From assembly GCA_965240325.2 (NCBI GenBank), contig OZ251254.1, positions 372,001 to 436,000 of the forward strand: a DNA stretch of 64,000 bases, read 5' to 3'. The notes below the pieces were generated by a model. The model made no database searches. It had not been told where the DNA came from and saw only the letters and a program-made list of their open reading frames with translations. Position 1 is the first letter of the stretch. Each line of letters starts with the position of its first letter. The DNA is from Rebecca billardiae RCC1528 (taxonomy: Eukaryota; Haptophyta). Below are positions 1 to 10,112 of this stretch, piece after piece. The position numbers and the translations under genes were made by a program.

Positions 1-611
1 CTATTACTCACCCGATTACGAGTGCCTGGGCTATGCCCCTGACACTGCGCCCGGCGGCGCCGCCGGCCGCGCCGCGCCCGGCGACAGCGCGCGGCGAGCA
101 GGCGGCGCGCGAGGGGCGGCGACGGGCGTGCCCAGCGCCGGCGCGATGGCGCCGACGGCGTGCACGTGACGCCGCTGCTGATTCCGCCATATTCGTACGT
201 CGTCGATATATATATATATTATTCATGTAACGGGTGCGCGGTGACTCAGCGGGCCGTCTGACGACTGCCACTCACCGCGTCGTCCGCGTCTGCTGTGAAG
301 CCCGGTGCGCTCTATCGTCGGTCACGGGCCCCCCGCCAGTGGCACCGACGACGCCACGCCCTGACGACGAGTCCGCGTGACCGGACCGTGTCCCGGGGAC
401 TGCGTCCGTCATCTGTCGACTGCACCGTCTGCTGCACTGCTGCACAGCTGCGCAGCACGCAGTCATATCATCACTGCTGATCGTAGTTGCGTCGCTGAGT
501 ATATTATGCTGGTCTGCTCGGATCGGCGACGAGTGCCAGGAGCCACGTAGCCATGCCGAGCGATCACCAGCGCGCCCTGTCGCCAGCCGCTCCGCAATAT
601 CCCTCCTATTG
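1..611. other. Intergenic, no gene seen
   Basis: Downstream of the GT8 gene. It holds a short TA microsatellite near 207-221 and otherwise mixed-composition DNA. Short open frames on both strands are Arg/Ala-rich translations of GC-rich DNA with no recognisable domain. Confidence 0.6.
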
Positions 612-2117
612 TCAGCGGGCCGCATCGTCATGAGCGACGAGAAGAGGCGCGCTGTCGGCGGCGTCATCCGCGGACCCCGCCTCGCGCTCCCCGTGCGCGC
701 CCGCCGCCGCCGCCTCGTCGGCGGCGGCAGCGCCGGCGCGCCCGCCGCGCACGGACGCCGCGCGGCGCCTGCTGCCAAGGCTGGGCGCGAGTTTGCGCGC
801 GAGCGCGCACGCGCCCGCCGCGCCCGCCGCGCCGAGCGCCAGCCCCCACGCGAACGCCTCGTTCGCCGACGGCGTGCGCACGGCCGACGGCAGCCAAGGG
901 CCGAGCACAAACGCCGCGCGCTCGCGCTCGCCCGGCATGCTCACGCCCGGCGGCAGCGCGCGGCGCGCGCGCGCGCGGTCGCGGTCGCAGAGCGCGTGGC
1001 GCGCGCCCGGCGCGCACGCGCACGGCGGCTCCGCGTCGCTCGCCACGCTGCGCTTGCACCGGCCGCGCCCGGCGCACACCTTCCCGCCCTTCCACGGGCG
1101 CCAGAGCTCTCGGTAAAGCCCGTGGCGTAGCCACGGCTTGTGTACGCCGGTCCAGTGCAGCAGCTGCGCGGTGCTGAGGACGCCCATCCCGAGGTTGCGG
1201 TTCCAGCCGAGGCCGTCGAGGTTCCAGTGGAACGAGAGCGGGTGCCACCTGCCGTACAGCATCAGGTGCAGCGGCGGCTGCGAGCCGAGCCGCCACAGCG
1301 GCGGGTCGGCGCGCGCGTGCTGCCTCAGCCACCACTCCGCGTCGGCGGTCAGATTGAATCTCGCCCAGCGCTCGAGGTCGATCACGAGCACGCCCGCGTT
1401 GAAGCCGTACTTGGAGGCGTTGAACGCGTAGCCGTACCGCGCCTCGAACAGCGCCGACGCGTTCTCGAACGCCGCGTACGTGTGCCGCACCTGCCGGTCC
1501 TTCGGGCGGCCAACCGCCGCCACGACTTCAGACGGCTTGAGCGCCGCGAGCGCGCGCCGCGCCAGCGCGTTCACGTTGCCGCGCACGACGACGTCGGCGT
1601 CGAGGTAGACGACGCTCCGGACGTACGGCGGAAGGAGCTCGGGCAGGTAGAACCGCGCGTAGTTCAGCGTGCTCGACAGGTTGCCCACGTGCTCGACCCC
1701 GGACTCGACTCGGATGAGGGGCGCGACGCGCGCGCCGTCAAAGCCGAGCACGGTGACGAGTGGCGCGACGGCCGGGACGCCGCGGCAGCGGAGGTACGCG
1801 CGCAGCTCGCCCTCCGCGCCGCTGGGCACGAGCAGATGAAAGCGCAGGTCGAAGGGCTGCGCCGAGTTGGCGCTCGTCGAGCGGATCACCGCGACGACGC
1901 CCGCAAAGTGCGCGCGGTCGGCGGCCACGGCCACGTGCACGGCGCCCGGCGCGTCGGCGGCGGCGCGCGCGCGCGCGGCGGCGGTGTACTTGGCCATGCC
2001 GAGCGAGCTGGCGATCCTGTTCGCCCTCGAGCGCAGCGCCGACGGCACGGCCGCCGTGCCCGTGCCTCGAGGCAGCAGCAGAAGCATGAGCGCGAGCAGC
2101 GGTGACGCCGCCGCCAT
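612..2117 (-). CDS. GT8-family glycosyltransferase, C-terminally membrane-anchored
   Basis: Predicted 501-residue secretory-pathway glycosyltransferase that would transfer a sugar from a nucleotide-sugar donor to a glycan or protein in the ER/Golgi; donor and acceptor cannot be read. It begins with a hydrophobic signal peptide (residues 5-22). The GT8 core is clear: the metal-binding DAD motif in YLDADVVVRGN (residues 171-181), a KYGFNAGVLVIDLERW block (236-251) and an HWTG..KPW block (321-329), as in galacturonosyltransferase-like and LARGE/glycogenin-type enzymes. A Cys-rich EGF-like stretch (about 347-377) follows, then a transmembrane helix (about 420-440) and an acidic/Ala-rich tail ending near PLLVAH. 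A C-terminal anchor is unusual, since most Golgi transferases are type II. It is intronless and starts 55 bp from the divergent ankyrin gene. The family call is firm; substrate unknown. Confidence 0.88.
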   Translation of the reverse strand: MAAASPLLALMLLLLPRGTGTAAVPSALRSRANRIASSLGMAKYTAAARARAAADAPGAVHVAVAADRAHFAGVVAVIRSTSANSAQPFDLRFHLLVPSGAEGELRAYLRCRGVPAVAPLVTVLGFDGARVAPLIRVESGVEHVGNLSSTLNYARFYLPELLPPYVRSVVYLDADVVVRGNVNALARRALAALKPSEVVAAVGRPKDRQVRHTYAAFENASALFEARYGYAFNASKYGFNAGVLVIDLERWARFNLTADAEWWLRQHARADPPLWRLGSQPPLHLMLYGRWHPLSFHWNLDGLGWNRNLGMGVLSTAQLLHWTGVHKPWLRHGLYRELWRPWKGGKVCAGRGRCKRSVASDAEPPCACAPGARHALCDRDRARARRALPPGVSMPGERERAAFVLGPWLPSAVRTPSANEAFAWGLALGAAGAAGACALARKLAPSLGSRRRAASVRGGRAGAAAADEAAAAGAHGEREAGSADDAADSAPLLVAHDDAAR

Positions 2118-2172
2118 CGTTGCAGAGCTACCTCCCGGCTTGTACTCATTCTATGATTTTTTACGACACTGT
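2118..2172. promoter_or_regulatory. Short divergent intergenic region (probable shared promoter)
   Basis: Only 55 bp separate the ATG of the minus-strand GT8 gene (2117) from the first good ATG of the plus-strand ankyrin gene (2173). The stretch is markedly more AT-rich than either gene. If the ankyrin start is 2221 instead, the gap is 103 bp. A shared promoter is inferred from geometry only. Confidence 0.45.
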
Positions 2173-3894
2173 ATGTCCGCGGACCACCGGACGCACCGCG
2201 CGATTGGCCACATCCGCGCGATGACGCTGCTCGCCGCGGACCGCACCGGCAGCGCGTCGCAGCACGCCGCGGAGGACGCAAGCCTCCGCGCCGAGCTGCA
2301 CCGCGCGTGCGCGCGCGGCGACGCGAGCGCCGCGCGCGAGCTGCTCGCTCGAGGCGCGCGGCACGACGGTACTTTCCAGGAAGGTTCCACGCTGCACGTG
2401 GCGTGCCAGCAGGGCGATGCGGCGTGCGTCGCGCTGCTCGTCGAGGCGCGCGCTAGCCTGAGCGCGATCGACGCCATCGGGCGCACGCCGCTCCACGCCG
2501 CGTGCGCCGCCGGCCACGCGGACGCCGCGCGCGCGCTGCTTGCGCCGCCCGCGGGCGCGCCGCCCGCTGCGGCGCCGCCCACCGCGGCACCGCAGCTGCT
2601 TGACGCGCGCGACCAGATGGGCGTGACGCCGCTGCACGCGGCGGTGCGCCACGGGCACGCGGCGTGCGTGCGCCTGCTGCTCGACGCGGGCGCGAGCACG
2701 CGCGCGCACCGCCGCGCCAACGATTCGCTCCTGCACGTAGCGTGCCGGTTCGGCCACGCCGGCGCCGCGCGCGCGCTGCTGCGAGCACGCTCGGAGCCCG
2801 ACGCGGTGTCGGAGCTGGGCATGGCGCCGCTGCACCTCGCGGCGCACCGCGGGCACGCGCGCGTCGTGGCGGCGCTGCTCGACGCGCGCGCGAGCGTCGA
2901 CGGCCCGCCCGCGCCGCCGCCTTCCTTAGCCCGGCGCGTGCTCGGCGCGCGCTCGCTCGCGCCGCCAGTCGAGCCGCCCTGCCACTGGGCGGCGGACGGC
3001 GGGCACCTGGCGCTGTGCCAGTGGCTCGCGGCGCGCGGCGCGCGGCGCGCCTCCGCGCACGGCCTGCGCTGCCTCCCGGACAACCCCGCCGCGCGCTGGC
3101 TGCGCGAGACGGCCGAGTGGAGCGCAGGCGATGTCGGCGGCGGCGCCGGCCCGGGCGGCGGCGGCGGCGGCGGCGGTCGCAGCGGCAGCGGCGGCGGCGG
3201 CGGCAAGCACAGTGGGGCGGCGAGTGGCCAGCTCATGTACCTCGAGTTCCTGTGCGCCGCCGAGGTGATCCCGCTGCTGCGCGCCGGCGCGGAGATCGGC
3301 GCGGCGGACGCGCGCGGCGCGGCGCCCACTGCACTCAGCATCGCATTGGCTGTCTTCCGGACTCGGCCGGAGCACGGCGCGGCGGCGGCCGTCGTCGCGG
3401 CCGCGCTGCCGTGGTCGGCTCGGACGCACCACCTCTGGCCCGCGCTCGCGCGCAAGCGCGCGCGTGATCTGCTGGTGCTCGGCTGCCAGCTCGCGGCGGC
3501 ACGCGCGCCGGCGCAGCCGCAGCCGGCGTCGCGCCGCGCGGGGCACACACACGCGCCGGAGGCAGGTGGCGTGCGCGCCGGCGGCGGCGGTCTGGGCACC
3601 GGCGGCGCGGCGCCAGACGGGCGTGCCGGCGGCAGCGGCGCGCCCCACGGCGGCGCGCTGCTCGACGTGTGGGTCGAGCACATCATGCCCCTCGCACTGC
3701 CCAGCCGCGCGGCCAGCTGCCACCGAGATTGCGATCTCGCGCGCGACCTGGCGCGGATTGGCGAGCCGACGGCGGCGCGCGCGGCGGCGGTCGTGGCCGT
3801 CGCCCTCGCCGAGTGCGGCGGCGAGGGGGGCGTGTGCCGCTGCCGCGTGCCCGGCGCGGAAACCGACTCCGACCCCGACGACGAGGCACTGTGA
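2173..3894 (+). CDS. Ankyrin-repeat protein
   Basis: Predicted 573-residue protein built on about six ankyrin repeats, recognisable by TPLHAACAAGHADAARALL-type units in the first 330 residues (for example TPLHAAVRHGHAACVRLLL, PLHLAAHRGHARVVAALL and a final CHWAADGGHLALCQWLA). Ankyrin repeats are protein-binding scaffolds and no catalytic domain is attached. A Gly-rich linker of (GGC)n codons around 3150-3210 separates the repeats from an Ala-rich C-terminal half ending in an acidic ETDSDPDDEAL tail. The reading frame stays open upstream to about 1867, but that part lies antisense to the GT8 gene, so I chose ATG 2173; 2221 (MTLLAADR) is the alternative. Partner and location unknown. Confidence 0.8.
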   Translation: MSADHRTHRAIGHIRAMTLLAADRTGSASQHAAEDASLRAELHRACARGDASAARELLARGARHDGTFQEGSTLHVACQQGDAACVALLVEARASLSAIDAIGRTPLHAACAAGHADAARALLAPPAGAPPAAAPPTAAPQLLDARDQMGVTPLHAAVRHGHAACVRLLLDAGASTRAHRRANDSLLHVACRFGHAGAARALLRARSEPDAVSELGMAPLHLAAHRGHARVVAALLDARASVDGPPAPPPSLARRVLGARSLAPPVEPPCHWAADGGHLALCQWLAARGARRASAHGLRCLPDNPAARWLRETAEWSAGDVGGGAGPGGGGGGGGRSGSGGGGGKHSGAASGQLMYLEFLCAAEVIPLLRAGAEIGAADARGAAPTALSIALAVFRTRPEHGAAAAVVAAALPWSARTHHLWPALARKRARDLLVLGCQLAAARAPAQPQPASRRAGHTHAPEAGGVRAGGGGLGTGGAAPDGRAGGSGAPHGGALLDVWVEHIMPLALPSRAASCHRDCDLARDLARIGEPTAARAAAVVAVALAECGGEGGVCRCRVPGAETDSDPDDEAL

Positions 3895-4376
3895 CGCGCG
3901 CGGCCGCGTCGGCGCGCCTGACGCCGGCGCCTCCGTCAGCCGGCAGGCACCGCGCGGCAGTCCTCGGCCACATTAGCATGGCCGCCCTGGGCTGCTCGCG
4001 GCGCTCCCGCTGGTTTCCTGATGCGCCAGCGCGCTTCCGCGGGCCGCGCCGCGTGATGCAGACCGACGGTTAAGCTTATTAGGCGTGTACTATGTGATAC
4101 TACTACTACTATGGGGGTAGAGGGGCAACCTTTGAGCGCGCAGGGGGCTGGCCAGGGTAGGGCTGGAGGCTTCGGCCGCCAGTCTGATCACCCGGAGCCC
4201 GTTATAAAGGGGAATTTAATGCAGTGAAAAAATGACGAATTCGTCAATGGATTCGGGCTTCGCGCGGCGGAACTCCATCGTTTTCCAGGACGGCCGGGCG
4301 GCCCGCCGAGCGCGCACGGCGGCCGACGGACGACCTCAGCGCGCGGCGGCGGGGTAGACGGGCGCGGCGCTGGAGG
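3895..4376. other. Intergenic, no gene seen
   Basis: Spacer between the ankyrin gene and the next same-strand gene. It contains a (TAC)n-like run near 4095-4110 and a moderately AT-rich stretch at 4195-4260 that is a reasonable promoter position. No RNA gene or conserved frame was recognised. Confidence 0.5.
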
Positions 4377-6800
4377 ATGAGCGCGCATCGCCGCTGCGCC
4401 TCGCGTGGCTCGGTGCGCGTGCTCGGTGCGCTCCTCGCGCTCGCCGCGCTGCAGCTCGCCCTTCTGCTGCTCGCGTATGCCGGCGGTGGCGGCGGCGGCG
4501 GTGCGGACGGCGCGTCGGGTGGGATGGCGTCTCTGGCCGGGCGCGGTGCGGATGCGCGTGCCGCCTCGATCACGCCGCTCTCCCTCCACATCGTCCTCGT
4601 CACCGGCTGGGCCTCGGAGCGGCTCCGCGGGCGGATGCTCTTTAGCTCGATGGTCGAACACTCGTCTGCGATCGGCGCCGCGCTTGGCTGCCGCACGTCG
4701 GTGCGGCTGGTCGACCTCACACGCCGCCCCGGCGAGAACAGCTCGTCGCTTAAGCTGCGCACGCGCGCGTGGCTCCGATCCGTCGCCCGCGGGCCGGACC
4801 CGCCCGGAGCGGTCCTGTTCATCAAGCACAGCGGGCTGGTCCAGCGGGCTCTGCCTGCGCTCGAGCGCGCGTGCGCGGTGCTGGCGTACGATTTGATGGA
4901 CGACGTGCGCGAGATCCGGAGGCTCGCAGCGGACGGGCACATCGGGCACGAGGGCTACGCACCCGGCGCGCTGCTCGTCGTCCAGACCGAGCGCACCAAG
5001 CGCTTGCTCGCGCGCGCGCTGCGCGCGCGCTCGCAAAGCCGGTTGGGCGACGTCGACACCGGTGCGCGGAAGTCCGGGGGCGGGCAGTCCGGGCACAGCG
5101 TCGTCGTCGTCCCGCACCAGCACACGAACGTGGGCGCGTGGCGCGTGCGCGACCCCGCGCACGCCGCGCTGAGGCCGGTGCGCGTCGTGGGCCTTCTCGT
5201 CGGCGGGTGGCACAACCTTCCGGAACGTTCTGAGCTCGCGCGCCTCGCGGAGGCGACGTGCGCTGCCGGCGCGGCGCTTCTGGTCGTGTTTGAGAACGGG
5301 CGCGGCGGCGGGAGCACGCGGCTCGCGCGGTACCTGTGCTCGGGCGAGCTGCTGCAGCCCGCCGACTGGCGCGAGGCGCAGGCGGACGCCAAGGCAGACT
5401 CGAGGCGCGCGCGCGAGGAGGCGGCGGCTACGGGCGCGCCCGACGCGGCCGCGGCAGCCGAGTCACGCGCCGGCGGTGGCGGCACGCCGCCGACAGCCGG
5501 CGGCACTGGCGCCACGCCCGCGCACGCCGACGACGCGCCCGTGCCCGCGCGCTACTGGCGCGAGCCCGCCGCGTCAGGCGGCGCGCGCTTGGCCGCGGCG
5601 CAGCCACTTCCCACCACCGCAGCTGCCGGTGACGAAATGCTGCGCCGGCTGCGGCTCCCGTCGCCTCCCGCCGCCGCCGCTGAGGCCGCCGCCGCTGAGG
5701 CGGAGCAGGGTGGCTCCTGGGCGGCTGAGGCGGAGGGTGGCTCCTGGGAGGAGCCCCCTGCAGCGCCGGGCGACTCGACGGCCGCAGCCGAGCACGCCGC
5801 CGCCGCGACCGCCGAGCCCGATGCGCCCCTCAGCTCCTTGTTCAGCTCGCAGCGAAGTTTCCACGACGTTTCCTGGGTGGAGGCCGTTGACGCCGCGTTG
5901 CTCTGGCCGCCGCTGGCGGAGCGTAACAGCAGCGCCGCCCACCGCCCGCCCACGCGGCTGCTGTGGTGGTGGTCGCACGGCGTGCCCACCGTCCTCTACC
6001 CGTATGACAGTTACGTCGGCCTCGCGCGCGTGCACGCGTACACGCTGCCGCCGCGCGCGCCGGGCGCGCGCGCGCGCGTGCCGTGCGCGCGCACACCCGC
6101 CGGCGTGACTGCCTGCCTGCGCGCGCTCGCGGCCTCGGCGGAGGCGCGCGGCGCGCTCGCGCGCGCCGGCCTGCACGCCGCGCGTGCATACACGCCCGAG
6201 CGCACCGCGCGGCGGCTGCTCGCGGCCATCCACGCGCACGCGGCCCCCGCGCGCGCCGCCGCCGCGCACAACGCCGAGCGCAGGGCGCAGCGGCTCGTCC
6301 GGGGCTTCGCGGCGGCGCGCGCCGAGCTTGCAAAGCGACGGGCCGCGGGCGGCGCGGCCCCGTCTGCGCTGAGCCCCTTCGAGCTGCTGTCGCGTCTGAG
6401 CGGGCTGCAGCCAGAGCTGCTGATCGCCATGCTCGGCCCGGAGAGGGCGGACGAGCTGGCCGAGGGCGTGATGGCGGCGCAGAGCGCGTCGGCGCTGCAG
6501 AGCCTGCTCGCGCGCCCTGCCTACGCCGCCGTGCAGTCAGGCTGCGCGCTCCACGCGCGCCGCGTCCTGCAGCGTCGCGCGTGCGCGCCGTGGTCGCCTG
6601 TGCTGCCGCAGCAGCGGCAGCCGCTGCAGCTGCCGCGGCGCGGGCGCAGCTGGGCGCAGCAGCGGCTCGAGGACGAGGCGCAGCAGCTGGTGCCCCTGCT
6701 GCTCAACACCTGGGCCTCCGCAGCGGCAGACGACGACGACCTCGACATCGACGAGGACGAGGCGGCTGACGGGCCTGACGGCGGCGGGTTGTGGCCGTAG
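4377..6800 (+). CDS. Putative type II membrane glycosyltransferase (GT-B-like)
   Basis: Predicted 807-residue protein. Residues about 13-34 form a signal anchor (VLGALLALAALQLALLLLAY), followed by a Gly-rich stalk, so the bulk should face the Golgi lumen. The N-terminal globular part contains alternating hydrophobic strands (LHIVLVTGW, AVLFIKHSG, VVVVPHQHTN, VRVVGLLVGGWHNLP). After a long low-complexity Ala/Glu-rich insertion (about residues 340-480) comes RLLWWWSHGVPTVLYPYDSY, which resembles the C-terminal donor-site segment of GT-B enzymes (RLLE..ACGVPVV), and then TPERTARRLLAAI. This layout suggests a nucleotide-sugar glycosyltransferase, but I cannot assign a family, and the inference rests on fold-like patterns rather than a diagnostic motif. 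Intronless; acidic C-terminus. An AAATAAATAA tract at 6845 may mark the 3' end. Confidence 0.6.
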   Translation: MSAHRRCASRGSVRVLGALLALAALQLALLLLAYAGGGGGGGADGASGGMASLAGRGADARAASITPLSLHIVLVTGWASERLRGRMLFSSMVEHSSAIGAALGCRTSVRLVDLTRRPGENSSSLKLRTRAWLRSVARGPDPPGAVLFIKHSGLVQRALPALERACAVLAYDLMDDVREIRRLAADGHIGHEGYAPGALLVVQTERTKRLLARALRARSQSRLGDVDTGARKSGGGQSGHSVVVVPHQHTNVGAWRVRDPAHAALRPVRVVGLLVGGWHNLPERSELARLAEATCAAGAALLVVFENGRGGGSTRLARYLCSGELLQPADWREAQADAKADSRRAREEAAATGAPDAAAAAESRAGGGGTPPTAGGTGATPAHADDAPVPARYWREPAASGGARLAAAQPLPTTAAAGDEMLRRLRLPSPPAAAAEAAAAEAEQGGSWAAEAEGGSWEEPPAAPGDSTAAAEHAAAATAEPDAPLSSLFSSQRSFHDVSWVEAVDAALLWPPLAERNSSAAHRPPTRLLWWWSHGVPTVLYPYDSYVGLARVHAYTLPPRAPGARARVPCARTPAGVTACLRALAASAEARGALARAGLHAARAYTPERTARRLLAAIHAHAAPARAAAAHNAERRAQRLVRGFAAARAELAKRRAAGGAAPSALSPFELLSRLSGLQPELLIAMLGPERADELAEGVMAAQSASALQSLLARPAYAAVQSGCALHARRVLQRRACAPWSPVLPQQRQPLQLPRRGRSWAQQRLEDEAQQLVPLLLNTWASAAADDDDLDIDEDEAADGPDGGGLWP

Positions 6801-7041
6801 GCAGGCGGCGCGCGCTGTGATGCGCTACTGACCGGCTGACGACGTAAATAAATAACGATGACGTCGTACTATATATATACCGCCACGATGCGCGCAGAGC
6901 CATCAGTAGTAGCAGTAAGAGTAAGACTGACGACCGATCGTCATCATCAATATGATGAATATAATAATATGATGATCACTCAAGATCAGGCTCATCAGCG
7001 CGGCAGCTCAGCAGCCCTCGAGAGTCGGCCACGCAAACTAA

Positions 7042-7671
7042 CTACGGGTTGGGGTTGCCCTTGCCGAGCCGATCGGCGATGGGCACGAACGCGTCGCCGT
7101 CCTTGGGCGGCGGCAGCGCGCCCGTGATCGTGTACGCCAGGATCTGCACCACCTGCTCCGGCTCCTCGCACACAGCCATGGCCGCCCCATTGACTTCCTT
7201 CATCGGGTGGCCGACCGACGGCGGGTGGAGCGTGATGAGCGGCTTGCCGAGCGCGGCGGCGTACCCGGCGTCGAACGCGGCGTTCCACTGCCGGTACTTT
7301 TCGCCAATGCGCACCACGACCACGTCCGCCTCAGCGAGCAGCGTCTTGGTGCGGATCGCGTTCATGCGCGCGCCGATCGAATCCCAGTTGGGTCGCTTCT
7401 CCTCCATCCCGAGGATGATGGCGGCGCAGTCGTCCGAGTCCTCGTGCGAGGTGTTGGGCGAGGTGAGTTCCACCGGTAGCCCGTGCTCCGCCACGCCCGC
7501 CGCGATGCGCTCGCGCCAGTCCGTGTGAATCTCGCCTGACAGATACACGCGCCACGTGCGCGCGCCGGCGCCTGCCGAGAGCGCACGCGCCCAGCCGGTG
7601 GGCGCGAGGCCGGGCGTGGCGGCGGCGCGCATGCGCAGCGCGCCCATCGTGCGGCGGCCGAGGGACAGCAT
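7042..7671 (-). CDS. ytoQ-like: YtoQ-family protein, probably mitochondrial
   Basis: Predicted 209 residues. The core from residue about 40 matches the YtoQ family: RVYLSGEIHTDWRERI (41-56), TSPNTSHEDSDDCAA (70-84), an ADVVVVRIGEKYRQWNAAFDAGYAAALGKPLI block (about 115-146). The last block resembles the active-site helix of nucleoside 2-deoxyribosyltransferase-like folds. The biochemical role of the family is not established to my knowledge. The first ~38 residues are Arg/Ala/Leu-rich with no acidic residue (MLSLGRRTMGALRMRAA...), typical of a mitochondrial presequence, and are absent from bacterial members. Intronless and complete; the family is common in bacteria, so an organellar or transferred origin is possible. 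It converges on the upstream plus-strand glycosyltransferase with 241 bp between stops. Confidence 0.85.
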   Translation of the reverse strand: MLSLGRRTMGALRMRAAATPGLAPTGWARALSAGAGARTWRVYLSGEIHTDWRERIAAGVAEHGLPVELTSPNTSHEDSDDCAAIILGMEEKRPNWDSIGARMNAIRTKTLLAEADVVVVRIGEKYRQWNAAFDAGYAAALGKPLITLHPPSVGHPMKEVNGAAMAVCEEPEQVVQILAYTITGALPPPKDGDAFVPIADRLGKGNPNP

Positions 7672-10112
7672 CGGCGGCGTTTCGAGGACGCGGCGGCGGA
7701 GCGCTCGGCGTGCGACGGCGCGGCGCGCGTCAGCAGCGGCGGTGACAAATTGCGCGACGATGCCGCGGCCGCCCGGTCCGGGGTGGGCTGAAAGAGGGCG
7801 TCGTCACGGCCGGGCGGACGCACACCGCGCCTTCGAGCTCCCGTCGTCGCGTCGTCGTTTTTTACGAGTTGTTCGGCCGGATGAAGATTTCCAGATTCTT
7901 CCCCGCGCGCGGCTCTGGGCCGGGCGGTCTTAACTCATTTTAATCCGGTGCAACTGCCTGTCGCCATTCAAGGCTAGAACTTCGGAATCGACTGACCGGG
8001 TGCTGATCATCGGCCGCGGCTGAACAGCTCGCGCCCGCCATAGCTACTCGGGATGGCGCGGGCAAACTGATATGATATGATGATATTATCATTTAATTAT
8101 CCCGGCAGCTCGATCGGCCTGAAATAGGGGGTCCAGCACACCAAAATAAAATCGAAAAAATGCCTCGACGGGTTTTCAAGTGGAGTGAGCGCGAGTTTCG
8201 CCATAAATTCGAGCGCCGCGAGCGTACGCGGCGAGCTGCCGGGTCGGGCTGTTCAGTGGGCTGGCGGCGACGGAGATGCACGACTGGACGGTCACCACCA
8301 CCGTCGCCTCGGCGCGACAGAGCGCGTACGAGCGTCGAGAGCGCCCGATCGAGCGAGTCTACGTGACCACCATGAAGTCCCCGGACATATCGGTCGCCGG
8401 CGTCGGACATTGAAACCGCGAGGTTGCACGCGTGCCAGTGCGTTCAAGCTGGCTCATGCGCTCGAGATGGAGGAGGGTGCTCCCCTTGCAGGTGATGCGC
8501 GCGCGCCGCGCACGCATACGGTGCGCATACGCGGTCCCCAACACATACTCCTTCCATGTGTAGCGTTCCTGCGCACGTACCTGCCCCCCTGATGGCCCCG
8601 CGGTACTCCCGCACGCATGCTTTCCACTGCCGCATTCACTCATGCAGGCGTTGGCGAGCGCGCGCCGTCGCGTGTGCCGCCTCTCTCCGACGCCGAGACG
8701 CTGAATGTAATCATCACGATGCCTGCCGCTAGTTTCTTACCGGTGCCGGCTGCGCGAGCGCATCAACCTCCTCTCGCTGGGCGATGTCCGCGCGCTCTGG
8801 CAACAACTCAAGGCACACGAGAACGCCACGGCGCTCAGGATGGACCCAGCTCGGCAAGGATGGCCTGTTGAACAAGAAGGTGGTGCACTACTGGTTTGAA
8901 TCTCTCGCGTTCCGCCTCGAGTGGCCGCTTCCTTGGCCCTGCCTGTTCTCTGTGCACGGCCGAGGCGCACGCCTGGATAGTGGGGCTGCAGCACGGATGT
9001 GCGAAGCAAAGAACGCGCACGGACGTCACGCTCACCGCGGAGCAGGCGCGCGACGCCGAGCCCGCCGGCGCCATCACGGCCGCCAACAGCCGCGCAGGCA
9101 CATCCGAGGCCAAGGCGCGGCGTGAGGATCTGGCGGCGATCACAGCGGAGCAGCGCGCGGACCGCACTATGGTCAAGGCGGTGAGCACGGCGGGCGTGGC
9201 AGCAGAGTCAGAGAGCGCGAAGCTCGCCGCCGAGCAGCTCGCCGAGCCGGAGCCGGAGGCCGCCTCGGTGGCTGGGCGCTGCAGCCGCGGTAATCGTAGA
9301 CCGGTGGTGGCCTCGCATGGGCTCATGGGCTGGGGTAGGACGACTGGCGACGCGGCGCCGGTGCCGGCTGAGTCGAGTGTTGCGACCGAGCCCGCATATT
9401 CATCTCCGGCGCCCGTATTCGAACGTACCCACATATATAGACATTGATTTGAATACATATGGACTCGCATCGACCGTTAGTATGTACGGGTACACACATG
9501 CTCATATTTACGGGTACCTACCTGTATTTAAATGGGTAACATGCTCGATCTTGCTGCTGTTTCTCCTGAATTTCTACGCGCCCAGCATGGTGCGCCAAAT
9601 ATGCAGTCGCTGCATCATAAATTCATTCGACTGAGTGGCAACGGTTGTCAATAAGTACTACCGACCGCATTCCGTCATCTAGCCGCCATCACGGGTGGGT
9701 ACCACTTCGCTGAATCTCTATGTGACACTAAGTGGCCGGCAGCGCGCCCGCACGACGGCGCGACGGCACGCGGAGTCGGTTTTGAGTGCTTCTGACGGCT
9801 GGGCTGGGCTGGGGGGCATACTAGAGGGCACTTCAACAGGCGACAGCCTCGACAGACACCTACATGGCAGGCCTGTCGAATATCCCCAACCGCTAGGCTG
9901 AGGGCCTGGACCCCCTACCTGAAAGTGAATGCGCCGCAGGCTGAGGCTGAGGCTCGCGGTGTGACTACTACACCATATTATATATATATATATTATTGTG
10001 TGTGTGCATGCTGATATTCAATAACTATTCAATAAGTGCGCCGGCATGCGCATGCAATTTGCAGGCCGGCGTGCACACCCGTCAACCGAGCCGGGCTCAC
10101 ACCGCGTGAGCG
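7672..10112. other. Long intergenic region without a recognisable gene
   Basis: About 2.4 kb of mixed composition. It includes an AT-rich patch near 8080-8165, a TATA run near 9976-9993 and several ACATATAT-type stretches (9425-9540). Short frames around 8617-9450 are not obviously conserved; a 52-codon stretch at 8744-8899 reads like protein but is closed at both ends. I see no RNA gene. Promoter sequence for the YtoQ gene should lie just above 7671. Confidence 0.5.

Noticed and set aside
8744-8899. Protein-like stretch CRLRERINLLSLGDVRALW...
   Set aside because: Only 52 codons, no ATG, no recognised homology; may be a relic of a mobile-element gene but cannot be supported.
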